From Nitriliruptoraceae bacterium (GTDB taxonomy: Bacteria; Actinomycetota; Nitriliruptoria; Nitriliruptorales; Nitriliruptoraceae): 41,332 nt of DNA. The stretch's first letter is position 1. The number at the start of each line of letters is the position of its first letter. Below the pieces are notes generated by a model. That model had not been told where the DNA came from and did not search any database. It saw nothing but the letters and a program-made list of their open reading frames with translations. The position numbers were made by a program, and so were the translations under genes. Positions 1-7,313 of the stretch are shown piece by piece. The stretch spans positions 1 to 41,332 of the forward strand of contig SKJX01000059.1 of the NCBI GenBank assembly GCA_007121785.1, written 5' to 3'.

Positions 1-152
1 CCGCGTACGAAGGTGGCCCCGTAGGAGATAGCGGCGGGGGCCAGCAGCAGTGCCGCCAGGGGCACGAGCCCGTCGCCCCCGCCGAGGATGACGTCGTCGA
101 TGATCACTTTCTGGATCAGCGGCACCATCGCCAGCGCCGCCATGCCGACCAC
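1..152 (-). CDS. ABC exporter transmembrane domain, N-terminal fragment (partial)
   Basis: The minus-strand frame reads as the first membrane helices of a type-1 ABC exporter: a hydrophobic helix followed by VPLIQKVIIDDVILGGG, the usual helix-1 end and first periplasmic loop, then a second hydrophobic stretch ending in FVR at the window edge. The rest of the gene lies outside the window. The start is unclear. The family-like sequence already begins upstream (WRHRRSVLLALFG, 197-159) and the frame is open from base 251, just after a TGA at 254-252, but the first ATG/GTG codons are at 152 (GTG) and 143 (ATG), inside helix 1. It overlaps the end of the YihY gene in another frame. Possible explanations are an unusual start codon, a sequencing indel or a frameshift. 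The exported substrate cannot be told from this fragment. Confidence 0.6.
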   Translation of the reverse strand, partial: MVGMAALAMVPLIQKVIIDDVILGGGDGLVPLAALLLAPAAISYGATFVR

Positions 153-1117
153 CGCGCCGAACAGAGCCAGCAGGACGCTGCGTCGGTGGCGCCAGCCCGG
201 CCCGTCGCGGACCGTTCGGCGCCGTCGGCAGCGTCCCCGCCGGCCGCAGCCTCAGACGGCACCGGCAACGGCCCGTCGCGCCGTTCCTTCAGGACGGCAG
301 ACAGCTCCGCGCCGTACAGGTACAGCCGGCCGGCGAGGTAGAGCAGCAACAGCAGCCCGATGACCCCGCCGAGCGCGCCGTACAGCGCGTTGGCATCATC
401 GACCTGGTTCCCGATGTAGCTCGCACCGACCACCTTCAGGACCATCCAACCGACCGCACCGAGGACCGCGCCCGGCAGCAGCTCACGGGCGGTGAACGGA
501 GCGGTCGGCGAGAGCAGCACGTAGGCCCCCAGGAACAGTGCCAGGTCCAACGCGAAGGTCAGCGCGATCGAGACCACCAGCGCCAGGGACCCGGGCAACT
601 GCCCGATGCCGGTGCCAGCGAGCGAGGACGCGCCCGCGGCCAGCAGCGCCAGCGTCCCCAGGCCGACCAGGGCGAGAAGCTGCCGCACCTTGCCGCCGAC
701 GCCCTTGACGACCTCGCCGCGCAGGACCACCCGGGTGGCGGCCATCGCACCGTTGACGACCTTCATGCCGGGCAGCAGCAGCGTGATGAGGCCGATGAGG
801 CCGATCGTGCCGCGCTGGTCGACCACGGCCTGCACCAGGTCGTCGACGGCGGTGGCGTCGCCGTCGTCCTCCAGCGTCGCTTCGAACCCGGGCAGCGCCT
901 CGGTGATCGCGGTGGCGACCGCCACCTGATCGGCCGGGTCGTCCAGGGCGAACCCCGCGACGGAGACGGCCAAGGCCAGCAGCGGGAACAGCGACAGGAA
1001 CCCGAAGAACCCGATCGAGGCCGCCAGGGGATCCGCAGCGTCGCGGGTGTAACGCTGCTGGATCGCGAGCGCCGTGCCGAGCACCGGCATCACCGCGATC
1101 CGGTCCTTGAGCCCCAC
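116..1117 (-). CDS. YihY/BrkB family inner membrane protein
   Basis: A 333-residue polytopic membrane protein of the YihY/virulence-factor BrkB family (DUF/UPF0761). About six hydrophobic segments are visible, including FFGFLSLFPLLALAVSVAGF, which carries the Phe/Pro-rich segment typical of the family near the N-terminus, and an ALYGALGGVIGLLLLLYLAG helix near the C-terminus followed by LYGAELSAVL. Function in the family is poorly defined; the BrkB name came from a serum-resistance report, and an exporter-like role is only suggested. I chose the GTG at 1117 because GGAGG lies five bases before it; a longer frame exists but would overlap hemD. The gene follows hemD by 68 bases and its last ~35 codons are low-complexity and overlap the ABC transporter frame. 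The tail from about residue 290 may therefore be affected by a frameshift. Confidence 0.85.
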   Translation of the reverse strand: MGLKDRIAVMPVLGTALAIQQRYTRDAADPLAASIGFFGFLSLFPLLALAVSVAGFALDDPADQVAVATAITEALPGFEATLEDDGDATAVDDLVQAVVDQRGTIGLIGLITLLLPGMKVVNGAMAATRVVLRGEVVKGVGGKVRQLLALVGLGTLALLAAGASSLAGTGIGQLPGSLALVVSIALTFALDLALFLGAYVLLSPTAPFTARELLPGAVLGAVGWMVLKVVGASYIGNQVDDANALYGALGGVIGLLLLLYLAGRLYLYGAELSAVLKERRDGPLPVPSEAAAGGDAADGAERSATGRAGATDAASCWLCSARWSAWRRWRWCR

Positions 1118-1185
1118 GCTGCCTCCGACGTCGTCGTCCTCGGCGCGGCGCGCGTGCGGGCCCGGCGACCGGCCGTCGTCCGAGC

Positions 1186-1953
1186 CTACTGGTGGGCGGC
1201 GGCCACCAGCGCGGCCACCAGGCCGTCGAGGTCGTGGGGCGAGGCTTCCGCGGCGACCGTCAGCCCGAGCCGCTCGCACGCGGCGGTGGTCACCGGCCCG
1301 ATCGACACGATGCGCCCGGACCAGGGACGGTCCCCCAGCAGCGCGACGAGGTTGCGCGCCGTCGACGGCGACGCGATGGCCAGCAGGTCCACCTCGCCGG
1401 CTTCCAGCCGCTTCAGCACCGCCGGGTCCAAGGTGTCGGGTCGCCCCGTGCGGTAGGCGACGACCTCGACCGGTTCGTACCCCTTGTCGGCGAGCAGCCG
1501 GGACAGCACCGGGTTGGCCAGGTCGGCCCGGGGCAGCAACGCACGGCCCGTCCCGGGTTCGATCGCCTCGCCGAGGGCCTCGGTGGTGGCCGTCGGTGGG
1601 ATCAGGTCGGGGCGGACCCCCAGCCGACGGACCAGCCGGGCCGCGGTCCCGGCGCCCACCACCGCGATCGTCCCGGCGCGCCGGAGCACCGACCCGCCGT
1701 GGCCGGCTGCCGCGACCGCGTCGGCGACCGCGTCGACCCCGTTGGGGGAGGTCAGGGCGACGACGGCCACCTCCCCGGTCGCCAGCTCCTCGACGGCCGC
1801 CGCCAGCCCCGCCGGGTCACCCGGCTCGATCGTCAGCACCGGAGCGATGACCGGCTCACCGTCGAGGTCGCTGATGCGGTCCGCGAGCTCCTGGGCCTGG
1901 GCCGGCGCCCGCGGCACGAGGACCCGCACCCCCGCCAACGGCCCCCGGCTCAC
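1186..1953 (-). CDS. hemD: Uroporphyrinogen-III synthase HemD
   Basis: A 255-residue HemD. The enzyme inverts ring D of hydroxymethylbilane and closes it to uroporphyrinogen III, the branch point to haem, sirohaem and cobalamin, in the cytoplasm. The sequence shows the two-lobed HemD pattern: GVRVLVPRAPAQA at the start, LTSPNGVDAV in lobe 1, AVVGAGTAARL at the hinge, and TEALGEAI and IASPSTARNLVALL in lobe 2, ending in a HDLDGLVAAL helix. HemD proteins are poorly conserved, so these landmarks plus position are the main evidence. The GTG start overlaps the hemC stop as GTGA (1953-1950), which implies translational coupling and settles the start; an upstream extension in the same frame is only the antisense of hemC reading. 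Confidence 0.93.
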   Translation of the reverse strand: MSRGPLAGVRVLVPRAPAQAQELADRISDLDGEPVIAPVLTIEPGDPAGLAAAVEELATGEVAVVALTSPNGVDAVADAVAAAGHGGSVLRRAGTIAVVGAGTAARLVRRLGVRPDLIPPTATTEALGEAIEPGTGRALLPRADLANPVLSRLLADKGYEPVEVVAYRTGRPDTLDPAVLKRLEAGEVDLLAIASPSTARNLVALLGDRPWSGRIVSIGPVTTAACERLGLTVAAEASPHDLDGLVAALVAAAHQ

Positions 1954-2930
1954 GAGCGGGCCTGGTCCTGTCGGAGCCGCTCCAGCACCGCGTCGCCACC
2001 GTCGTCCAGCAACGTGCGGGCCATCGCTTTTCCGAGCGTGACCGCGTCGTCGGCCCCGATCTCGTGGGAGGCACGGTACAGGCGGGTGCCGCTGGGGTCG
2101 GCCAGCAGGCCGAGCAGCACGAGCTGCTTCTCCCCCTTCACGTCGGTCCGCACCTCCGCGTGCGCGCCGATCGGAGCGGTGCAGCCGCCCTCGAGCTCGG
2201 CCAGCATCTCGCGCTCGGCCGAGACCTCCAGCCGGGTGACGGGGTCGTCGACCGCCGCCCGCAGCAGCTGGCGGGTCGCCGCGTCGTCGCGGCGGCACTC
2301 CACCGCCAGCGCCCCCTGCGCCGGGGCATGGAGCATCTCCCCGTGCTCCAGCGGGACCACGACGAGCCCGTCCACCTCCGGGCGCAGGCGCATGATCCCG
2401 GCCAACGCCAGGACGACCGCGTCGAGCTCGCCGTCGGCCACCTTGCGTAGCCGGGTGGTGATGTTGCCGCGTAGCGGCTGGACCACCAGGTCGCGGCGGT
2501 GGTGCGCGAGCTGCGCCTGGCGGCGCGGCGCGGAGGTCCCCACCGTCCGCGGGCGATCCCGAGGGATCTCCGCCAGCCGCCAGCCTTCGTGGCTGACCAA
2601 CGCGTCGCGCGGGTCGACCCGCGGCGGCACCGCACCGATGATCAGGTCGTCGTGCGGTTCGGTGGGCAGGTCCTTGTAGGAGTGGACGACCAGGTGGCAA
2701 TCGCCGTCGATGACCGCCTGCCGGGTCCCGTCGACGAACAGGCCCTTGGTGTCGAAGGCTTCGATCGCCCGGTCGGGGTGGTCGTCACCCGAGGTCGCGA
2801 GCGGGACGAGCTCGGCCGGGCGACCTGTGTGCTCGGTGAGCGCGTCCGCGACCGACCGCGCCTGGACCTGCGCGAGATGGGACCGTCGGGTGGCGATCCT
2901 CCAGGGACCGCCGGCGTCCGCCGCGCTCAT
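1950..2930 (-). CDS. hemC: Porphobilinogen deaminase (hydroxymethylbilane synthase) HemC
   Basis: A 326-residue HemC, which condenses four porphobilinogen molecules into hydroxymethylbilane. Visible landmarks are the N-terminal RIATRRSHLAQVQA segment, the VHSYKDLPT loop that holds the catalytic Asp region (residues 82-90), the substrate-binding GTSAPRRQAQL (131-141), LRGNITTRL (153-161) and ELEGGCTAPIGAHA, whose Cys250 carries the dipyrromethane cofactor. Length fits the family (about 300-320). The ATG overlaps the hemA stop as ATGA and the stop overlaps the hemD start, so hemA-hemC-hemD are one coupled unit. Nothing is missing in the active site. Confidence 0.98.
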   Translation of the reverse strand: MSAADAGGPWRIATRRSHLAQVQARSVADALTEHTGRPAELVPLATSGDDHPDRAIEAFDTKGLFVDGTRQAVIDGDCHLVVHSYKDLPTEPHDDLIIGAVPPRVDPRDALVSHEGWRLAEIPRDRPRTVGTSAPRRQAQLAHHRRDLVVQPLRGNITTRLRKVADGELDAVVLALAGIMRLRPEVDGLVVVPLEHGEMLHAPAQGALAVECRRDDAATRQLLRAAVDDPVTRLEVSAEREMLAELEGGCTAPIGAHAEVRTDVKGEKQLVLLGLLADPSGTRLYRASHEIGADDAVTLGKAMARTLLDDGGDAVLERLRQDQARS

Positions 2931-4315
2931 GCCTGCCCGCGAGGCGTCACCGGGCCACCGTCGTCGGCGTCGTCACCCTCGTCAGCGACGTCGTCGGTGG
3001 GATCGTCGGCCGCCCGCGGTTCCTCCGCCCGCTGCTCAGGCAGGTCGAACAGCTCCCGCAGCGTCTGCGCATGGAGCTCGACCCCGTCGGCGTCGGCGAG
3101 CTGCTTGAGGCGCACCGTGGGCTCGTGCAGCAGCGTGTTGACGATGCCGCGGCTCAGCGCCTCCACGGCGTCGCGCTCACGGTCGTCGAGACCGTCGAGC
3201 TTCTTGCGCAGCCGGTCGAGCTCCGCGGCACGGACCTGCTCCGCCCGATCACGCATGGCGCGGATCGTCGGCTCGACCTGCGCGGTGCGGGTCCAGGTGG
3301 CGAACCGGTCCGCCTCCTCGTCCACGATCTCCCGTGCAGCGGCGATCGCCTCGCCCGTGACCCCGCGGTCGGCGAGCTCGCGGACGTCGGCGACGTCGAT
3401 CACGTGCACACCCGACAGCTCCGCAGCGGCCGGATCGACGTTGCGGGGGACCGCCAGGTCGAGCAGCACGAGCGGGCGCTCGGCGACGTGCTCGCGGTGC
3501 GCGACCGCGCGGGCCACCAGGTCGACGTCCAGCACGGGCTGGGCGGCGCCGGTGGTGCAGACCGTGACGTCCGCCGCGGCGACCGCGTCCACCAAGCCGG
3601 CCGCGTCGATGACCCGGCCGTGGGTCCGGCCGTCGACCCGTGAGACCAACCGCTCGGCCTTGTCCCGGCTGCGGTTGAAGACGTCGAGGTGGTCGACCGC
3701 GGCGGTCGCCACCCGTTCGGCGGTCAGCGCCCCCATCTTGCCGGCCCCGACGATCGCGACCCGACCACCGGCGAGCGACCGACCGAGGTGCTGTTCGACG
3801 GCGTCGAGCCCGACGTCGACCATCGAGGACGCGCCCGAGGAGATCGCGGTCTCGCGCCGGACGCGGCGCCCAGCCCGGACCGCCTGGCGGAACAGCCGCT
3901 GCAGCACGCGGCGGGCGGCGTCCTCCTCGCGGGCGGTCTCCATCGCCTGCTTGACCTGGAGCCCGATCTGGCGCTCACCGACCACCATGGAGTCGAGCCC
4001 CGAGGCGACCGAGAACAGGTGCGCCGCCGCACGTTCGTCGTGGTAGGTGTACTGCAACTCGTCGAGGTCCTGCGGGTGGACGTCGCCTCGTGCCGCCAGC
4101 CACCCCCGCAGCTCCTGGAGCCCCGGGTGGAAGCGCGTCACCTGCGCGTAGAGCTCCACGCGGTTGCAGGTCGACAGGACCACGGCCTCCAGGACGTGCT
4201 CCAGCCCGGTCAAGGCGCGCAGCGCCTTCGGCAGCTCGTCCGCCGGCACCGCGAGCCGCTCCAGCAGGGAGAGGTCCGCGCTGCGGTGGTTGCAGCCGAC
4301 GACCAGGAGGGACAT
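2927..4315 (-). CDS. hemA: Glutamyl-tRNA reductase HemA
   Basis: A 462-residue NADPH-dependent glutamyl-tRNA reductase, the first committed step of the C5 haem pathway (glutamyl-tRNA to glutamate-1-semialdehyde). The N-terminal catalytic domain begins LLVVGCNHRSADLSLLERL and carries the nucleophile in STCNRVE (Cys50). GLDSMVVGERQI follows at about 105-117. A Rossmann NADPH domain with IVGAGKMG sits near residue 190, and a C-terminal helical dimerisation domain ends in an acidic, charged tail of about 35 residues (EEPRAADDPTDD...) beyond the usual fold. No Cys/Lys feature of the known N-terminal degradation signal is obvious. It overlaps hemC by ATGA and lies 242 bases downstream of rex. Confidence 0.97.
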   Translation of the reverse strand: MSLLVVGCNHRSADLSLLERLAVPADELPKALRALTGLEHVLEAVVLSTCNRVELYAQVTRFHPGLQELRGWLAARGDVHPQDLDELQYTYHDERAAAHLFSVASGLDSMVVGERQIGLQVKQAMETAREEDAARRVLQRLFRQAVRAGRRVRRETAISSGASSMVDVGLDAVEQHLGRSLAGGRVAIVGAGKMGALTAERVATAAVDHLDVFNRSRDKAERLVSRVDGRTHGRVIDAAGLVDAVAAADVTVCTTGAAQPVLDVDLVARAVAHREHVAERPLVLLDLAVPRNVDPAAAELSGVHVIDVADVRELADRGVTGEAIAAAREIVDEEADRFATWTRTAQVEPTIRAMRDRAEQVRAAELDRLRKKLDGLDDRERDAVEALSRGIVNTLLHEPTVRLKQLADADGVELHAQTLRELFDLPEQRAEEPRAADDPTDDVADEGDDADDGGPVTPRGQA

Positions 4316-4557
4316 CCAACAGGTGCTTCCGCCGGTGACCGCAGGGACAGTGCTCCGTCGTCGGCCGAGCGACCGGTCGACCTACCGAGCCGGATGGGGC
4401 GTCGCGATCCGGGAGAGGGGACCCGGCTCGCGTCCCGACGGGACATCCAGCGACGGAGCGGTGGCCGGGCCGAACGCCGGCCGGGCGTGAGCGTACCGTC
4501 CGCGGTCCGTCACCCCAACGCTGCGCAGCGGGCCGCGGCGGAACGGACGCGGGCCGG

Positions 4558-5208
4558 TCAGCCGGCCGCGGCGGGCACCTCGGCGTCCAGGTGCTCGTAG
4601 AACGACAGGATCTGTAGCTCGGTGGACAGGTCGACGGTCCGCACGGTCACCGTGTCGGGGACGTCGAGGTGGACCGGGGCGAAGTTGAGGATCGCCGTGA
4701 CACCGGCGGTCACCACCGCGTCCGCGACCGACTGGGCGACGGACGCGGGCGTCGCCACGACCGCGATCCCGATGCCGCGGGCGTCGACGAGCTCGGGCAG
4801 GGCCGTGTCCGGTTCGACGAGGTGCCCGGCGATGCGTTCGCCGACCAAGGTGGGATCGCGGTCGACCAGGGCAGCGACGTGGAACCCGCGCCGGGTGAAC
4901 CCGTCGTAGCTGGCCAGCGCGCGACCGAGGTTGCCGACGCCGACGATCACCACGGGGCGGTCGTCGCCCAGACCGAGGACCTTGGAGATCTCCTCGGCCA
5001 ACCCGCGGACCTGGTAACCGACGCCCCGGGTGCCGTACGTCCCCAGGAAGGACAGGTCCTTGCGCACCTTGGCGGAGTTGAAGCCGGCCGCCCGCGCGAG
5101 TTCGTCGCTGGAGATCGTCGGCGTCCCGTCTTCCGCGGCATCGACGAGCGCCTGGAGGTAGGCCGGCAGCCGGGCCACGGTCGCCTCAGGGATCCGACGT
5201 TCGCTCAC
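4558..5208 (-). CDS. rex: Redox-sensing transcriptional repressor Rex
   Basis: A 216-residue Rex. Rex dimers sense the NADH/NAD+ ratio and repress respiratory and fermentation genes; NADH binding releases DNA. The N-terminal winged helix contains ISSDELARAAGFNSAKVRKDL (residues 32-52) and the FLGTYGTRGVGY wing; the Rossmann domain starts VVIVGVGNLGRAL (86-98), the diagnostic Rex motif, and ends in the swapped C-terminal helix (STELQILSFYEHL). The gene sits between a glutaredoxin-like gene and hemA, as in other Actinobacteria where rex precedes hemA and controls it together with respiratory genes. I looked for a TGTGAA-N6-TTCACA type Rex site in 4316-4557 and 5209-5263 and saw no clear match. 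Confidence 0.97.
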   Translation of the reverse strand: MSERRIPEATVARLPAYLQALVDAAEDGTPTISSDELARAAGFNSAKVRKDLSFLGTYGTRGVGYQVRGLAEEISKVLGLGDDRPVVIVGVGNLGRALASYDGFTRRGFHVAALVDRDPTLVGERIAGHLVEPDTALPELVDARGIGIAVVATPASVAQSVADAVVTAGVTAILNFAPVHLDVPDTVTVRTVDLSTELQILSFYEHLDAEVPAAAG

Positions 5209-5263
5209 GTGCGCCTCCCCGGTCGCCTGCGGTCGTCGCGCCCGCGACCCGCCGATGGTGAGG

Positions 5264-5554
5264 CTACGTCGCGCGGCGGCGTGAGCGAAACGGACCCGTC
5301 CGCTCGCGGGACCGGGCCGCCCGGACCGCTCGGCGGACCGTACCCGGCGCGAGCTGGAGCTCGGCCACCTCGACGTCGTCGACGGTGACCACCGGGACGC
5401 GCAAGCCGAACCGCTCGACGAGCCGGTCGTCGGTGTCCACGTCCACGTGCTCGACCGTGGCGCGGCGCGCCTCCCGCGCGACGAGCTGTTCCGCCTGCAC
5501 GCACAACCCGCAGCCCTGCCGGGTGTAGACGACGACCCTTGGACGTCGATTCAT
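5264..5554 (-). CDS. Glutaredoxin-like thiol-disulphide protein
   Basis: A 96-residue thioredoxin-fold protein of the glutaredoxin-like (DUF836/NrdH-like) group. It starts RVVVYTRQGCGLCVQAEQLV, so the redox motif is C15-G-L-C18, followed by the RVPVVTVDD cis-proline strand (residues 52-60). It lacks the TGG glutathione-binding motif of classical glutaredoxins, consistent with use of mycothiol or thioredoxin reductase in an organism that has mshA, but that is inference. The ATG overlaps the stop of the upstream ligase as ATGA (5554-5551), which fixes the start; longer upstream reading in this frame is a shadow of the ligase. A basic Arg-rich tail closes the protein. Placement directly before rex fits a redox operon. 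Confidence 0.88.
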   Translation of the reverse strand: MNRRPRVVVYTRQGCGLCVQAEQLVAREARRATVEHVDVDTDDRLVERFGLRVPVVTVDDVEVAELQLAPGTVRRAVRAARSRERTGPFRSRRRAT

Positions 5555-7110
5555 GGGCCGGACGACGGATCGCGTAACGCGGTCCGTCGCAGCTTGCCGG
5601 TAGCGGTGGTCGGCAGTTCGGAGACCAGGTCGATCCGCTTCGGACACTTGTAGCGGGCGAGGTGGGCCCCGCAGCTGGCATGCAACCGCTCGACGTCGAC
5701 CTCGTGATCGACCCACGGCACCACGTAGGCGACCACCGTCTCGCCGGTCAGTGGGTGGGGGGCGCCGACGACACCGGCCTCCGCGACCGCGGGATCGGCG
5801 CGCAGCACCCGCTCGACCTCGCCCGGGTAGACGTTGAAACCGTGGACGATGATCAGGTCGTCCTTGCGGCCGACCAGGCGCAGCAGCCCGCCGCGATCAC
5901 GCACGCCGATGTCGCCGGTGCGCAGGAACCCGTCGTCGGTGAACGCGGCCTGCGTCGCCTGGGGATCGTTCCAGTACCCCGCGAAGACGTTGGGGCCGCG
6001 GACCTGCACCTCGCCGAGGTCGCCGGCGACGACGATCTGGCCGTCGTCGTCCACGAGGCGCAACTCCACGTCCGGCAGCGGCAGCCCGACCGACCCGGGC
6101 ACGGGGGCCGGGACCATCGCGGTGCTGGTCAGGCTCGGGGACGCCTCCGTGAGCCCGTACCCCTCCTCGATCGTCACGCCGGTCACCTCACGGAACCGCT
6201 CGATCGTGGAGACGGGCAGCGGCGCCGCTCCGGACACGGCCAGCCGCACGCTGGTGAACTGCGCGGCGTCGAGCGCCCCGGAATCCACCCACGCCTGGTA
6301 CATCGTCGGGGCACCGAGGATGACCGTGACCCCGTTCGAGGCGATGGTGCCGACGGTGTCCGACGCATCGAACCGCCCGACCAGCACGGCGGTCGCTCCG
6401 ACGCTGAGCGTCGCACCGAGCCCGACGTTGAGCGCGTAGATGTGCGCGAGCGGCAGCGTCAGCAGCACGACGTCGTCACCGTCGATCTCGAACCGTCCCG
6501 CCAGGGACTGATCCTGGTTGGCGGTGAGGTTCGCCCGGGTGAGCTTCGCACCGCGCGGCCGACCGGTCGTGCCGGAGGTGTACACCAGTGCCGCGAGCCC
6601 GTCGTCCGGGCGGTCGACCGGCGTCGGGGACCCCGCCGACGCGACGAGGTCGTCCCAGCGGTCCCGGTCGGGAAGGAGGTGGTTCGCGCCAGCGGCCACG
6701 ACCACGTCGGTGAGGTCCGGCAGGCTCGCCGTCAGGTCGTCCACCGCGACCGCACGGTCGAGCCCGACGATGGCGCAGCGGCTCCCGCTGTGCTCCAGGA
6801 CGTGCGCGATCTCATCGGGTGCGAGCATCGGCAGCAGCGGCACCGCGACCGCACCGGCACGCTGGATCGCCAACACCGCCTCGACGAACGAAGGCGTGGT
6901 CCCATCGATCACGGCGACCCGGTCACCCGGCGCGATCCCGCGCTCCTGCAGGGCCGCGGCGCCAGCATCGACCCGCGCATCCAGTTCGCCGTAGGTCACG
7001 GTCCGACCGTCGGCGACGAGGGCAGGATGATCCGGCCGGGCGCTGCCCTGCCCCCGCAGGCGATCGGTGACGTCGCTGCCGCCGTTGACCGTCCTGGTCA
7101 CCGCTGCCAT
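5551..7110 (-). CDS. AMP-binding acyl-CoA synthetase (long-chain fatty-acid CoA ligase-like)
   Basis: A 519-residue ANL-superfamily adenylating enzyme that activates a carboxylic acid with ATP and joins it to CoA. Motifs in order: YTSGTTGRPRGAKLT (residues 177-191, phosphate loop), LPLAHIYALNVGL, SGAAPLP, EEGYGLTEASP, RTGDIGVRD, GRKDDLIIVHGFNVYPGEVE (hinge), and TATGKLRRTAL near the end, with catalytic Lys506. The hinge reads like fatty-acyl or benzoate-type ligases; the exact acid is unknown. Start chosen at ATG 7110, which has AGGAGG seven bases upstream; a 33-codon upstream extension is Pro/Gly-rich and not family-like. It is first in the ligase-grx-rex-hem series and overlaps the glutaredoxin gene. 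Confidence 0.93.
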   Translation of the reverse strand: MAAVTRTVNGGSDVTDRLRGQGSARPDHPALVADGRTVTYGELDARVDAGAAALQERGIAPGDRVAVIDGTTPSFVEAVLAIQRAGAVAVPLLPMLAPDEIAHVLEHSGSRCAIVGLDRAVAVDDLTASLPDLTDVVVAAGANHLLPDRDRWDDLVASAGSPTPVDRPDDGLAALVYTSGTTGRPRGAKLTRANLTANQDQSLAGRFEIDGDDVVLLTLPLAHIYALNVGLGATLSVGATAVLVGRFDASDTVGTIASNGVTVILGAPTMYQAWVDSGALDAAQFTSVRLAVSGAAPLPVSTIERFREVTGVTIEEGYGLTEASPSLTSTAMVPAPVPGSVGLPLPDVELRLVDDDGQIVVAGDLGEVQVRGPNVFAGYWNDPQATQAAFTDDGFLRTGDIGVRDRGGLLRLVGRKDDLIIVHGFNVYPGEVERVLRADPAVAEAGVVGAPHPLTGETVVAYVVPWVDHEVDVERLHASCGAHLARYKCPKRIDLVSELPTTATGKLRRTALRDPSSGP

Positions 7111-7197
7111 CACCCCTCCTGGACAGGGGCCCGACGGTAGCGCGACCGCCGAGCCGGGTCCCTCCGCTGCCGGGATCTGTGGACACCCCCACGGACG

Positions 7198-7243
7198 GGT
7201 GTGTGACACCGCCTCCGGCGAATCGCTATACTTCCGCCATAGC
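7198..7243 (-). promoter_or_regulatory. Candidate promoter/operator island upstream of the ligase-rex-hem genes
   Basis: This is the most AT-rich patch in its neighbourhood. It holds a 19-bp inverted repeat, GCTAT-N9-ATAGC (7225-7243), whose minus-strand right half contains a TATAGC -10-like hexamer, and a second inverted repeat, GGTGT-GTG-ACACC (7198-7210), just downstream in the minus direction. The layout suggests a promoter with an operator near the transcription start, about 90 bases before the ligase ATG. No good -35 is visible and the regulator is not identified; a plus-strand TATACT reading is also possible. Confidence 0.4.
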
Positions 7244-7278
7244 TTTCCCCGCGACCGTCACTGACCGTGGGGGAGCCA

Positions 7279-7312
7279 GCGGCCGTCACCGACCCCCCGC
7301 GGTGGCGGCCGC
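7279..7312 (-). terminator. Terminator-like hairpin after the hybrid kinase gene
   Basis: Arms at 7279-7291 and 7300-7312 pair over 13 positions (one G-U wobble, depending on strand) around an 8-base loop of mainly C/G. It begins two bases after the stop of the hybrid histidine kinase and separates that gene from the ligase operon. There is no U tract, as is common for GC-rich actinobacterial terminators. Confidence 0.6.
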
Positions 7313-7313
7313 G

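Noticed and set aside
4316-4557. Rex operator between rex and hemA
   Set aside because: No TGTGAA/TTCACA-type dyad could be found in this gap or upstream of rex.
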